Source: Clostridia bacterium
Lineage (GTDB): Bacteria > Bacillota > Clostridia > UMGS1810
Assembly: GCA_017397885.1 (NCBI GenBank)
Contig: JAFQHQ010000031.1
Coordinates: 1 to 52,247, forward strand
Direction of reading: 5' to 3'
DNA: 52,247 nt
Shown: positions 9,155-17,169 of the stretch, piece by piece
Layout: each line of letters begins with the position of its first letter
Numbering within the stretch: position 1 is the stretch's first letter
Translations under genes and position numbers: made by a program
Notes under the pieces: model-generated
Database searches by the model: none
Told to the model about the DNA's origin: nothing
The model's input: only the letters and a program-made list of their open reading frames with translations

Positions 9155-9907
9155 ATGAATTCACCATACCACAAACCGCAGCTTTTTACATTTATTCACA
9201 CTCGCACAGACAGCATTTTTTATATTCCGCTGTCCGAAATTCCATATTATGACGTGACCTTTTGCATGGAAGGACGCATGGAGTATGAATTTAACGGAAA
9301 AGAAATTATTTTAGAGAGCGGAGATGCATTCATTTTTCCGCCGGGTTCAAAAAGAATAAGAAGAAAAACAAATGTAAGTTCATATTACACTTGTTTTAAT
9401 GTTATGCCACGAGAAGAAGACATCATTGATATTTCGGGTGTATTCAGAAAATGCATAAATCACGACACTGTGTATATGATTGAAACAATCGACAAGTTCA
9501 TGAAATCGGCATCTCCCCTTAGGCTCGAAAAAAGTTATGACCTTTTTATGTTTCTTTTTCATCAGCTTGCCGAAAAGGTTTATGACACAGACAGCGAATA
9601 TGTCAAAGCCATAAAGCAGTACATTGAGGAACATATCAAAGATGTTATCACCATAGCTGACATTGCAAAAGGGCTTCACATTACTCCAAACTATCTTTGC
9701 AATCTTTTCAAAAAAGAAACAGGGGATACCGTCTTTGGCTACATACTTTCAAGACGAATCGAGCTTGCAAAAATGCTTATTGTAACGGGTTACTATTCTC
9801 TTTCGAATGTCGCCGAACTTTGCGGATTCAGAGACTATAACCATTTTTCTCATACTTTCAAAAAAAGAGAGGGTATTACACCTTCTTGTTATAAAAAACA
9901 AATATGA
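9155..9907 (+). CDS. AraC family transcriptional regulator
   Basis: AAGGAG lies 7 nt before the ATG at 9155, and the promoter at 9099-9127 excludes the longer reading at 9083. The 250-residue protein has an N-terminal cupin-like sensing domain (about residues 10-110, with DVTFCMEGRMEYEF and GDAFIFPPGSKR) and a C-terminal pair of helix-turn-helix motifs (about 150-250: ITIADIAKGLHITPNYLCNLF and LSNVAELCGFRDYNHFSHTFKK), the standard AraC/XylS layout. It is divergent from the lyase operon and the two promoters share an inverted repeat, so it most likely controls that operon and itself in response to a uronide intermediate. The stop codon touches the neighbouring repeat element. Confidence 0.9.
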   Translation: MNSPYHKPQLFTFIHTRTDSIFYIPLSEIPYYDVTFCMEGRMEYEFNGKEIILESGDAFIFPPGSKRIRRKTNVSSYYTCFNVMPREEDIIDISGVFRKCINHDTVYMIETIDKFMKSASPLRLEKSYDLFMFLFHQLAEKVYDTDSEYVKAIKQYIEEHIKDVITIADIAKGLHITPNYLCNLFKKETGDTVFGYILSRRIELAKMLIVTGYYSLSNVAELCGFRDYNHFSHTFKKREGITPSCYKKQI

Positions 9908-10203
9908 GTTTATCGGGGTGTTTAACACAAGGACGTGAGCCTTCCCCCCGGTGGGGAAGGTGGCAAGCTTGCTTGACGGATGAGGGGATAGTGACACTCC
10001 AAGAAAAGAGCACTTGTGCGAATTTGATTGGTTAGTGGAGCGTTAGAAAGCAGTATTTTCAATAGTTTGAACGGATTTCAAATTTATGTTTGAAATTACA
10101 TTCTTTTAGTTCCCCTCATCAGTCACCATACGGTGACAGCTTCCCCACCGGGGGGAAGCCTCACACATCAGCCCAATTCAATCATCCCGACAAACCCCAA
10201 TTT
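9905..10203 (+). repeat. MITE-like intergenic element, copy B
   Basis: This fills most of the 9908-10314 gap. The left end (GAGTTTATCGGGGTGTTTAACA) is a worn form of the family terminus and overlaps the stop codon of the AraC gene. The right end is CCCGACAAACCCCAATTT. The interior holds two GC-rich hairpin blocks (CTTCCCCCCGGTGGGGAAG near 9941 and a similar one near 10141). Bases about 9940-10085 are nearly identical, in reverse complement, to copy A at the left window edge. There is no open reading frame. Confidence 0.8.
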
Positions 10204-10253
10204 TACTACAATAATATTATTTTAAAACACATTGTGCAAATGCAGTAAACCCA

Positions 10254-10282
10254 TTGACGGAATGCAAGAAAACAGTTATACT
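10254..10282 (+). promoter_or_regulatory. Promoter for the GNAT gene
   Basis: TTGACG (10254-10259), 17-nt spacer, TATACT (10277-10282). Transcription would begin near 10289, which places the real start codon at 10315 rather than 10285. Confidence 0.75.
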
Positions 10283-10314
10283 ATATGTATAAACTTGGAT
10301 TTGGTGTGGTTAAT

Positions 10315-10794
10315 ATGAGTGAGATTTATAATGTAAGAAGATTTAAAAGCAGTGACGCAGATGAAGTATCTTCTTTAATCATTAAAACATTAAGAACAAC
10401 AAATAGTAAGGATTATTCACCAGAGTACATAGAGAATGATGTGAAAATGTTCAGTCCGGAGGGAGTAATGCAAAGGGCCAGCTGGACACATTTTTATGTT
10501 GTCTGTAAAGGAATTACTATTGTGGGGTGTGGTGCAATAGGGCCATATTGGAACAAGGAAGATGAAAGCAGTTTTTTCACTATCTTTGTGTTGCCGGAAT
10601 ATCAAGGAAAGGGTGTTGGCAGAAAGATAATAGAAACTTTAGAACAAGATGAGTTCTTTTTAAGAGCAAAGCGCATTGAAATACCTTCTTCAATTACGGC
10701 TTGTGAGTTTTATAAAAAAATGGGTTATACATATAAGAATGGAATTAATGTTGTTGATGAAGAGCAGTTAATTCGTTTAGAAAAGTTTAGATAA
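10315..10794 (+). CDS. Small GNAT family N-acetyltransferase
   Basis: I use the ATG at 10315 because the promoter at 10254-10282 makes the earlier in-frame ATG (10285) fall at or before the transcript start; the ribosome site (GGTGTGG) is weak. The 159-residue protein is a single GNAT domain: FTIFVLPEYQGKGVGRKI carries the acetyl-CoA loop QGKGVG, and ACEFYKKMGYTY is the usual C-terminal tyrosine strand. Substrate unknown. It has its own promoter and a terminator at 10805, so it is a stand-alone gene with no visible tie to the polysaccharide genes. Its codon use looks more AT-rich than its neighbours. Confidence 0.85.
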   Translation: MSEIYNVRRFKSSDADEVSSLIIKTLRTTNSKDYSPEYIENDVKMFSPEGVMQRASWTHFYVVCKGITIVGCGAIGPYWNKEDESSFFTIFVLPEYQGKGVGRKIIETLEQDEFFLRAKRIEIPSSITACEFYKKMGYTYKNGINVVDEEQLIRLEKFR

Positions 10795-10804
10795 ATATGG
10801 AGTT

Positions 10805-10831
10805 ATAGGCATAGTTTTAGATTGTGCCTAT
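10805..10831 (+). terminator. Terminator after the GNAT gene
   Basis: ATAGGCA / TGCCTAT stem (10805-10811 and 10825-10831) followed by a T-rich stretch, 10 nt after the stop codon. Confidence 0.6.
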
Positions 10832-10912
10832 TTATTGTGTCTCAAATCATTTTGTAAATCTCAACATAAATTATTCCGCAGAGAATAATTTTATAGCTTT
10901 TAAAAGAAATGT

Positions 10913-10941
10913 TTGTAATTTCTAAATCTTTGTGATATAAT
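10913..10941 (+). promoter_or_regulatory. Promoter for the parvulin gene
   Basis: TTGTAA (10913-10918), 17-nt spacer, consensus TATAAT (10936-10941), 79 nt before the ATG at 11021. Confidence 0.65.
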
Positions 10942-11020
10942 CGCTTTATACGCAAATGAACAATTCTTGTCGGGTTCGAACAAAACCTCAAGAATACATA
11001 ACGAAAGGAATTTTAAACTT

Positions 11021-11767
11021 ATGGAAAACAAAATTTTAGCCAAGGTTGGCGGACTTGCAATAACCGAAGCCGAAGTAAACGAAATGATTGTAAGACTGAT
11101 GCAAAGCGGTCAGAACCTCGACAATGCACAGGGTAAAGCAATGGTGCTTGAACAGCTGATTGCAAACAAGCTGTTTCTTCTTGATGCACAAAAGAACATG
11201 TATGAATATAATGCAGAATTTAAAGCACAGCTTCAGAAGGTAAAGGAAGATATGCTCGTAAACTTTGCGATGTCAAAGACTCTCGAAGGCGTAAAGCCTG
11301 CAACGGAGGATGAAATAAAAGCTTTCTATGAAGAAAACAAAGAACGCTTTGTTGCCGGCGAATCGGTAAATGCAAGTCACCTTCTTGTTGACTCCGAAGA
11401 AAAAGCAAACGAACTGCTTGAAAAAATCAAGGCAGGGGAGATATCCTTTGAAGATGCGGCACGTAATGAAAGCTCATGCCCTTCATCCGAAAACGGCGGA
11501 AACCTTGGTGAATTTACCAAGGGTCAGATGGTTCCCGAATTTGATGAAGCCGTGTTTAAAATGAATGTGGGCGAAATTTCGCAGCCGGTTAAAACACAGT
11601 TTGGTTATCACCTCATAAAGCTCAATGCCAAAAATGAAGAAAAAACCTACGGCTTTGACGAAATCAGAGGTCAGCTTGGGGATCTTGTTATGAAAGACAA
11701 ACAGCAAAAAGCTTATCAGTCAAAGATTAACCAGCTTAAAATTCTCTATCCCGTGGATCAAATGTAA
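11021..11767 (+). CDS. Cytoplasmic parvulin-type peptidyl-prolyl isomerase
   Basis: The ATG at 11021 has AAAGGAA 10 nt upstream. The 248-residue product has no signal peptide. Residues 1-100 form a SurA/trigger-like helical arm (AEVNEMIVRLMQSGQ and following). Residues about 110-210 are a rotamase domain with the family landmarks NASHLLVDSEEKA, SFEDAARNESSCPS, GGNLGEFTKGQMVPEF and TQFGYHLIKL. Parvulins speed up prolyl bond isomerisation during protein folding. PrsA-type members are exported lipoproteins; this one lacks a lipobox and should act in the cytoplasm. It has its own promoter and terminator. A link to the large exported proteins nearby is possible but not shown. Confidence 0.9.
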   Translation: MENKILAKVGGLAITEAEVNEMIVRLMQSGQNLDNAQGKAMVLEQLIANKLFLLDAQKNMYEYNAEFKAQLQKVKEDMLVNFAMSKTLEGVKPATEDEIKAFYEENKERFVAGESVNASHLLVDSEEKANELLEKIKAGEISFEDAARNESSCPSSENGGNLGEFTKGQMVPEFDEAVFKMNVGEISQPVKTQFGYHLIKLNAKNEEKTYGFDEIRGQLGDLVMKDKQQKAYQSKINQLKILYPVDQM

Positions 11768-11862
11768 AGTTGCGTGGTGGTTAAAACTCCTACATATCCT
11801 TAAAAGACGATTTTGTGAAATTTTAGTCTCAAACGGAAATGTTTCTTGCTAATAATTCTTGC

Positions 11863-11885
11863 AAAGGCTCTGTTTCAGAGCCTTT
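11863..11885 (+). terminator. Terminator after the parvulin gene
   Basis: Perfect stem AAAGGCTCTG / CAGAGCCTTT with a TTT loop, followed by a T-rich tail (CACTTATTTTT). Confidence 0.8.
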
Positions 11886-11915
11886 CACTTATTTTTGGGC
11901 TACAATTTAAAATGA

Positions 11916-11944
11916 TTGCAAAATTTATTTTTGTGTGCTACAAT
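11916..11944 (+). promoter_or_regulatory. Promoter of the second AraC gene
   Basis: TTGCAA (11916-11921), 17-nt spacer, TACAAT (11939-11944), 31 nt before the start codon. Confidence 0.65.
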
Positions 11945-11975
11945 AAAGTCATGAATATTTGCGGGAGGTGAGATA

Positions 11976-12872
11976 ATGCCTATAACAAAAGAAAGACAGA
12001 AAAAAATTTCAACCCTCTTTTCCAATGAATTTTCATTCAATTTGGAGAATATAAAGATAACACTCATAACAGTTGATTCATCCGAACTTCATACAAACAT
12101 CACCCGCCGTGCATCTTTGTACAATCCGTCTTTTATGCACACCCATTCGTGCTATGAACTTTTTTACTGCGATTGCGGCAAGATGAACATTGTTGTTGAT
12201 AATGTCAAAGTCAATATTATGCCCGGGCAGATTCTTTGTGTGCCTCCAAAAACATATCATGCCATGAAAAGCTCCGATGAGGGAACGGATGGCGGCACCT
12301 TTATGTTTCAGATAAGCAATAATGGTCTTGTTACCGACGTTGACCTTTTTTCCATGTTTAAGGATGTTCTTTCCGGCAAATACGTAATTCTCGATGTGAC
12401 CGAAAAAATGTTCGAACTGGTTTTGGGCATTATAAAAGCAGGAGAGACAAGAGACATTTTTACCCTCGGCCCGATGTTTCATGAGTTTGTATATTTGCTA
12501 ATCAAATGTTCCGGCAAAACTTCGGGGATATACAGCGATTCCGGAAATGACAACATGAACTTAAGGCTTCACAAAATCAGCACCATGCTTCATGTTGGCA
12601 GTGCAGACATAACCATCGAGCAGGTTGCGGAGGTTGTGGGGCTTTCCACGAGGCAAGTAAGCAGAATTGTAAAAGATAATTATAACTGTACATTTAAAGA
12701 GATTGTAACCCGCACCCGAATGGAAAAGGCGGGAGAATTACTTGTTCATTCCAAACTTTCTGTGGCAGAAGTTGCCGGACAGGTCGGTTACAATTCCGTA
12801 AGAAGCTTTTACACAGCTTTTAAAAATCATTACGGTTGTCTTCCGGGTGATTTTCGTGACGAATCAAATTAA
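11976..12872 (+). CDS. AraC family transcriptional regulator
   Basis: GGGAGGTGA precedes the ATG. The 298-residue protein has a cupin-type N-terminal sensing domain (about residues 45-115: HTHSCYELFYCDCGKMNI, then PGQILCVPPKTYHAM) and a C-terminal AraC DNA-binding domain (about 195-298: ITIEQVAEVVGLSTRQVSRIV and LSVAEVAGQVGYNSVRSFYTAF). The conserved His pair in the cupin is typical of sugar-sensing members. It lies just upstream of the exported heparinase-like genes on the same strand with its own terminator between. An imperfect inverted repeat in front of the next gene is a candidate target, so control of the surface lyase block is likely but inferred. Confidence 0.9.
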   Translation: MPITKERQKKISTLFSNEFSFNLENIKITLITVDSSELHTNITRRASLYNPSFMHTHSCYELFYCDCGKMNIVVDNVKVNIMPGQILCVPPKTYHAMKSSDEGTDGGTFMFQISNNGLVTDVDLFSMFKDVLSGKYVILDVTEKMFELVLGIIKAGETRDIFTLGPMFHEFVYLLIKCSGKTSGIYSDSGNDNMNLRLHKISTMLHVGSADITIEQVAEVVGLSTRQVSRIVKDNYNCTFKEIVTRTRMEKAGELLVHSKLSVAEVAGQVGYNSVRSFYTAFKNHYGCLPGDFRDESN

Positions 12873-12883
12873 TATTAATTATT

Positions 12884-12917
12884 TAAAAAACAACATTGTT
12901 TCGATAATGTTGTTTTT
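12884..12917 (+). terminator. Terminator after the second AraC gene
   Basis: AAAACAACATT / AATGTTGTTTT hairpin with a T-run on the 3' side, 12 nt after the stop codon. Confidence 0.75.
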
Positions 12918-12975
12918 GTCAATTTTGAGACATTTTTTTGTGTAAAAAGCATAAAAACAGCAGATTTTGGTGCTA

Positions 12976-13010
12976 TTGGCGGACATGAATTGGAACAAAC
13001 TGTCTGCCAA
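12976..13010. promoter_or_regulatory. Imperfect inverted repeat before the secreted lyase gene (candidate operator)
   Basis: TTGGCGGACA (12976-12985) and TGTCTGCCAA (13001-13010) match as inverted half-sites with one mismatch and a 15-nt spacer. The right half ends 6 nt before the -35 of the next promoter. The nearest candidate binder is the AraC protein encoded at 11976-12872. Confidence 0.5.
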
Positions 13011-13016
13011 ATCCTA

Positions 13017-13045
13017 TTGCACTAAACCGCATATGATGATATAAT
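13017..13045 (+). promoter_or_regulatory. Promoter of the secreted heparinase-like gene
   Basis: Weak -35 TTGCAC (13017-13022), 17-nt spacer, consensus TATAAT (13040-13045). The weak -35 with an operator-like repeat just upstream fits activator dependence. Confidence 0.55.
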
Positions 13046-13112
13046 TTATAATAGAGAACAGTGTTTGATATAATATGAGATAAAATACATTTTCATGAAA
13101 GGAAGAATGCAT

Positions 13113-15314
13113 ATGAAATCAATTAAAAAAGCACTTTCACTGATTGTCATTTTGACAGTTTTGACATCGTTTTTGAATGTTTCTTCACTTGGCGCAAATG
13201 CCGCAGAGGAAGAAACCTCAAAAACCGCCTACAAATGGCTGTTTAGCGATGACTTCAACAGTTATGACATAGGTCAGATGCCTCCGTCATCGGTTATCTC
13301 AACCTACGGTCAGAAAGGTAATCTCATGGGTATTGCTGCTGTCCCAAGCAATCTCAACCGAAGCATCAACATCAAAATCAGATCCCGTGATGACTCACTT
13401 ATGCACACCAAATCCTTTCAGGATATAGGCGGCGTAAGCGGACAGTTCGTTGTTGAAATGGCACTTCGTATTGACGATTCCTACGGTTGTGCCAAAAATT
13501 TCTATATGTATAATGCACAGGAAAGCTCAACCTCCGTTACAACAACCTGGACTGTTATGAGCATAAGCGGTTCCAACCGCATCACCTTCCTCGGCAAAGA
13601 CACAGGTATAACAATTCCCGAAGGAAAGTTTACAACACTTTCTTTTGCAATAGACACCGATAAAAATGTTGCATCGCTTTATATAAATCACAAACTTCGT
13701 GTTCCCAATAGTCCTCTCCCCGAAGGTGCCAAAAACATGGCGACAATGCGTGTCCATTTGACAAGTGTAGGTGAGGGTTGCAAAACAAGCTTCTATTTTG
13801 ATGATTTCAAAGTGTATGAAGGTCCCGAAGCTCTTATTCCCGAAGAAATTGCGGCATATGACTGGAATGCAGGCAATGAAATTTCAGAAGGTCTCATGGA
13901 AGTTTACATGGCAAACAAGCTTGCGTTTTTCGTAAACGGTTCTCAGTGCTATGTTGACGGCAAAGTTTCTTCCATGAACGGAACATCCGGCAAAATCACT
14001 GCCATCAAAAAGGATGATATTTCCTACATTCCCGTCAAATACGGTGCCGAAGCCTTTGGCGGAAAAGTACTGTGGGATGATAAGACCAAAACAACAAGTT
14101 TTACAGTCAACGATAAAAAAGTTGAAATATTAACGTCTACCGGTGAAGTGAAGGTTGACGGCGAAAAAAGAGAAGGAACAAGCGATGTTTTCCTCGAAAA
14201 CGGCAGAACCTACGTTTCTTCCAAGCTTTTCTCCGAGCTTTCGGGCAAAAACCTCTGGGAAGAAACCGGAATTATTCTTTTTTCCGATATTGAAGTCGAC
14301 TACAACTGGTATGACGATGACGAAATAATAAAAGAACTTATTGCATCACTTTGCTATGAACGCCCCACAGGCGACAAGGTTGAACAAGACCTCAGAGCAA
14401 AGCACCCCGTTGGTCAGCATCCGCGAATCTGGGCAACCGCTGCAGACTTTGAACGTGTTAAGCAGGAAATTGCCACAAGCGAAATCAAAAAAGACTGGTT
14501 CGAACAGATTAAGAATTATACCGATACATATGTAAATAAAATTGAGTTCCCCGAATACGGAACCACCGACGGAATACGTATGAGAGCTCACTGTGAACGA
14601 CTTTATATGGTGGTTGGTTACAATGCTTTTATCTATCGGATAACCGGCGATGAAAGTTATGCCGAGTATGCTTATGAGTGGCTCGAAAAAATGGGTGTTG
14701 GCTATTATGCCGACTGGAACCACAACCGTCACTGGCTCGATACCGGATGCTGGATGAAAGGCTACGGAGTTGGTTATGACTGGCTCTATGACTGGATGAA
14801 CGAAGAACAGCGCAAACATATCAGAGACACAATTGTCAAATTCGGCTTTGAACCCTATCTCAAATCAACCTGGTACACGTCAACAATGTCCGATAACTGG
14901 AACTCTGTTATTCAGGGCGGTCTCATATGTTCTGCCCTTGCAATTATGGACGAAGAACCCGAAATTTCCAAAAAATGCATTCAGGCGGCAATAAAGAATA
15001 TGGAAAACACAGTTCTTCTTGCGGCTCCCGACGGTGCATGCTACGAAGGACCTTCCTATTGGCAGCTCACCACCGAATCAATGGTTGAAGGTATGTCGGC
15101 TTTAGAGACATCAACCGGCTCAAGTTACGGACTGGCTGAGTCTCCCGGTATGGCAGAAACAGGATATTTCCTTTTTGCACTCTCCGGCAAATATACCATC
15201 AATTATGGTGATGCAGGTCCGATTTTCCCACATCTCTCGACACCAAAGAGCTTTTCTGGCTTGCAGAAAAAGCAGGTGATGTCGGTCTTCGAAACCTTCG
15301 CTACAAAACTATGA
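13113..15314 (+). CDS. Exported heparinase II/III-like protein, 5' part of a frameshifted gene
   Basis: AAAGGAAG lies 7 nt before the ATG at 13113, which starts a signal peptide cut near GANAA. Of 733 residues, about 38-240 are concanavalin-like, ending FYFDDFKVYEG; about 263-395 are a stalk domain of the copper-amine-oxidase N-terminal type; and from about 430 a heparinase alpha/alpha toroid starts at HPRIWATAADFERV and includes YDWLYDWMNEEQ and APDGACYEGPSYW. The frame is lost near 15213. The last 34 or so residues do not match the intact paralogue at 17170-21141, while the -1 frame from about 15215 does (reading TKELFWLAEKAGD). One missing base (real mutation or read error) would fuse this with the overlapping 3' part into a protein of about 1,250 residues. 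Confidence 0.8.
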   Translation: MKSIKKALSLIVILTVLTSFLNVSSLGANAAEEETSKTAYKWLFSDDFNSYDIGQMPPSSVISTYGQKGNLMGIAAVPSNLNRSINIKIRSRDDSLMHTKSFQDIGGVSGQFVVEMALRIDDSYGCAKNFYMYNAQESSTSVTTTWTVMSISGSNRITFLGKDTGITIPEGKFTTLSFAIDTDKNVASLYINHKLRVPNSPLPEGAKNMATMRVHLTSVGEGCKTSFYFDDFKVYEGPEALIPEEIAAYDWNAGNEISEGLMEVYMANKLAFFVNGSQCYVDGKVSSMNGTSGKITAIKKDDISYIPVKYGAEAFGGKVLWDDKTKTTSFTVNDKKVEILTSTGEVKVDGEKREGTSDVFLENGRTYVSSKLFSELSGKNLWEETGIILFSDIEVDYNWYDDDEIIKELIASLCYERPTGDKVEQDLRAKHPVGQHPRIWATAADFERVKQEIATSEIKKDWFEQIKNYTDTYVNKIEFPEYGTTDGIRMRAHCERLYMVVGYNAFIYRITGDESYAEYAYEWLEKMGVGYYADWNHNRHWLDTGCWMKGYGVGYDWLYDWMNEEQRKHIRDTIVKFGFEPYLKSTWYTSTMSDNWNSVIQGGLICSALAIMDEEPEISKKCIQAAIKNMENTVLLAAPDGACYEGPSYWQLTTESMVEGMSALETSTGSSYGLAESPGMAETGYFLFALSGKYTINYGDAGPIFPHLSTPKSFSGLQKKQVMSVFETFATKL

Positions 15315-16873
15315 TTGAAAACAACATTATACCTCATTTCCGTGAAATGATTGCCTGCGTTGGCGATCCCGAAACCGAAACTTCGGAGCTTTCTCTTGAC
15401 CGTTACTACCGCATAATCGAAACAGTTTCAATCCGAAACAGCTGGGATACCGAAAGCATGCTCTGGGGCGGACTTCATGCAGGCGAAACCGATGTTACCC
15501 ACGGTCATCTTGACACAGGTAACTTCTACATCGACTCCTTCGGTGACCGATTTGCCTATGACTTGGGTATTGAAAACTATAACCTTGCCGGCGGAGGTAA
15601 ATACCGTCACCGTGCCGAAGGTCACAATATGCTTGTTTTCAATCCCGACGACCAGCTCGAAGATATATTAAAAACAGGTTATTCCAAAATAGAAAGATTT
15701 GAACACAATGATGTAAGTGCCATTGTAACAACAAACACCACAGGCAACTACTCAAACTACGTTGAAAATGTTGAAAGAGGTATGAGATTTGTCAACGGCA
15801 GAACATCAATCGTTGTTCAGGATGAGGTCAAGAGCGAAAAAGAAAACGAAGTATACTGGTTTATGCATACTCCTGCAACCGTAACTCTTTCCGAAGACGG
15901 CAAAACCGCAATTCTCGACATCAAGGGCAACAGAATGGAAGCAAAGCTTCTCTCCGATGTGGGTAAATTTGAAGTTATGGAAGCAAAACCCCTTCCCACT
16001 TCGCCAAACCCCGTTGGTCAGAACAAAAACGAAGGATTTTGCAAGCTTGCAATTCATCTTGAAAATGTCAAGGACTTCACCATAAGCGTATGCTTTACTC
16101 CCTTGGTATACACTCCTGTCGGCGGAACAATAAACTACCCCGAAGTCACTCCCATGGCACAGTGGGAGCTTGAAGACCCCGAAAAGGTTTCTGTGGGCGT
16201 TCTGCCAAGACTCGATTCACTCAAAATCGACGGCAAAGATGTTGCAGGCTTCAGACCTGATATGAACTTCTATGTTGAAGCTCTCAAAAAAGCCGATTCA
16301 CCAATCCCCAACATCGAAGCAACCGGTGACGGTAAGGTTGAAATTATTCCTCCTGCCCAGTGGCCCGGTAGTGTTGAAATCAAAATCAGCAACGGTATAT
16401 TCGAAAATGTATACGGTATTCGTTTCAATGTTCCTCCGCGTTCTCTTGCTGACGAAGGCTACACTGAACTTGACATCGAAGAGATAACCGCATCTTCCGT
16501 ACCTCAGGAAGCAAATCCGCCAAAGAGCGCATTTGACAATGATTTTGAAACAAGATTCTCCGTTCAGCAGCCCGGTTGGATTTGCGTGGATTTGGGAAAA
16601 GCAAAATCCATTCACTATCTTTCAATGGCATTCTACCTGGGTAACACCCGTGCAAATGAATTTTATGTTGAAGTTTCGGAAGACGGAACCTCATGGATAA
16701 AGGTATGGCAGGGCAGAGACGGCGGCACTTCAACAGAGCTTCAGAACTTTGACCTTAAAGGCGTGAGTGCTCGTTGGGTAAGAATCACAGGTACCGGAAT
16801 TGTTAATCCCGGAAGCGACACGGCAGTTCAGGGTTGGTTCAGTCCTACAGAAATTAAGCTTTATACAAAATAA
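15311..16873 (+). CDS. Heparinase II/III-like C-terminal half plus discoidin domain, 3' part of a frameshifted gene
   Basis: The ATG at 15311 overlaps the stop of the 5' part by 4 nt, but no ribosome site fits and the homologous frame extends upstream to about 15212. It is best read as the rest of one interrupted gene. Its 520 residues hold the heparinase beta-sandwich (GHLDTGNFYIDSFGDRFAYD near residue 64 and RHRAEGHNML near 100, the usual catalytic-site motifs), a cadherin-like sandwich (about 295-380, PRLDSLKIDGKDVAGFRPD) and a C-terminal discoidin/F5-8 type C domain (about 388-520, with SAFDNDFETRFSV and WICVDLGKAKSIHYL), often a sugar-binding module. Alone it has no signal peptide, so as annotated it would be cytoplasmic and incomplete. 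Confidence 0.8.
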   Translation: MIENNIIPHFREMIACVGDPETETSELSLDRYYRIIETVSIRNSWDTESMLWGGLHAGETDVTHGHLDTGNFYIDSFGDRFAYDLGIENYNLAGGGKYRHRAEGHNMLVFNPDDQLEDILKTGYSKIERFEHNDVSAIVTTNTTGNYSNYVENVERGMRFVNGRTSIVVQDEVKSEKENEVYWFMHTPATVTLSEDGKTAILDIKGNRMEAKLLSDVGKFEVMEAKPLPTSPNPVGQNKNEGFCKLAIHLENVKDFTISVCFTPLVYTPVGGTINYPEVTPMAQWELEDPEKVSVGVLPRLDSLKIDGKDVAGFRPDMNFYVEALKKADSPIPNIEATGDGKVEIIPPAQWPGSVEIKISNGIFENVYGIRFNVPPRSLADEGYTELDIEEITASSVPQEANPPKSAFDNDFETRFSVQQPGWICVDLGKAKSIHYLSMAFYLGNTRANEFYVEVSEDGTSWIKVWQGRDGGTSTELQNFDLKGVSARWVRITGTGIVNPGSDTAVQGWFSPTEIKLYTK

Positions 16874-16890
16874 TTTACAGTTGAATATTC

Positions 16891-17129
16891 AAATTGGGGT
16901 TTATCGAGCTGTTTAACACAAGGACGAAGGGCTCCCTTGTGTAAAGGGAGCTGTCACGAAGTGACTGAGGGATTGTTAAATAATAAACTCTCAAACAATC
17001 ACAAATACTGCAATTGAGGCGGTTTGTTACAATCCCTCCACCGCTTACGCGGTCCCCCTCCCTTTACACAAGGGAGGCTCTCGCTCCGGTGCAAATTCCA
17101 TCTTCAAACACTCCGACAAACCCCAATTT
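16891..17129 (+). repeat. MITE-like intergenic element, copy C
   Basis: It fills the gap between two large lyase genes. The termini are AAATTGGGGTTTATCGAG and CTCCGACAAACCCCAATTT. The interior has the hairpin GGCTCCCTTGTGTAAAGGGAG, then TGTCACGAAGTGACTGAGGG, and a matching inverted set on the right. Its interior is the reverse complement of copy F (46663-46900). It ends 41 nt before the next start codon, too close for a separate promoter. No target-site duplication is evident. Confidence 0.85.
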
Positions 17130-17169
17130 GAAAAACTTATAAACAAAAAAGAAAGTGTGGTGATGCATT

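Noticed and set aside
15200-15315. Programmed -1 ribosomal frameshift joining the two heparinase halves
   Set aside because: The shift direction would fit, but there is no X-XXY-YYZ slippery heptamer at about 15213. The more downstream GAAAAAG would keep a stretch that does not match the paralogue. A missing base is simpler.
16891-17129. Reading the hairpin-rich repeats as a CRISPR array or as REP-type bacterial palindromes
   Set aside because: There are no regularly spaced identical repeats with unique spacers, and each element is a single unit with long inverted ends.
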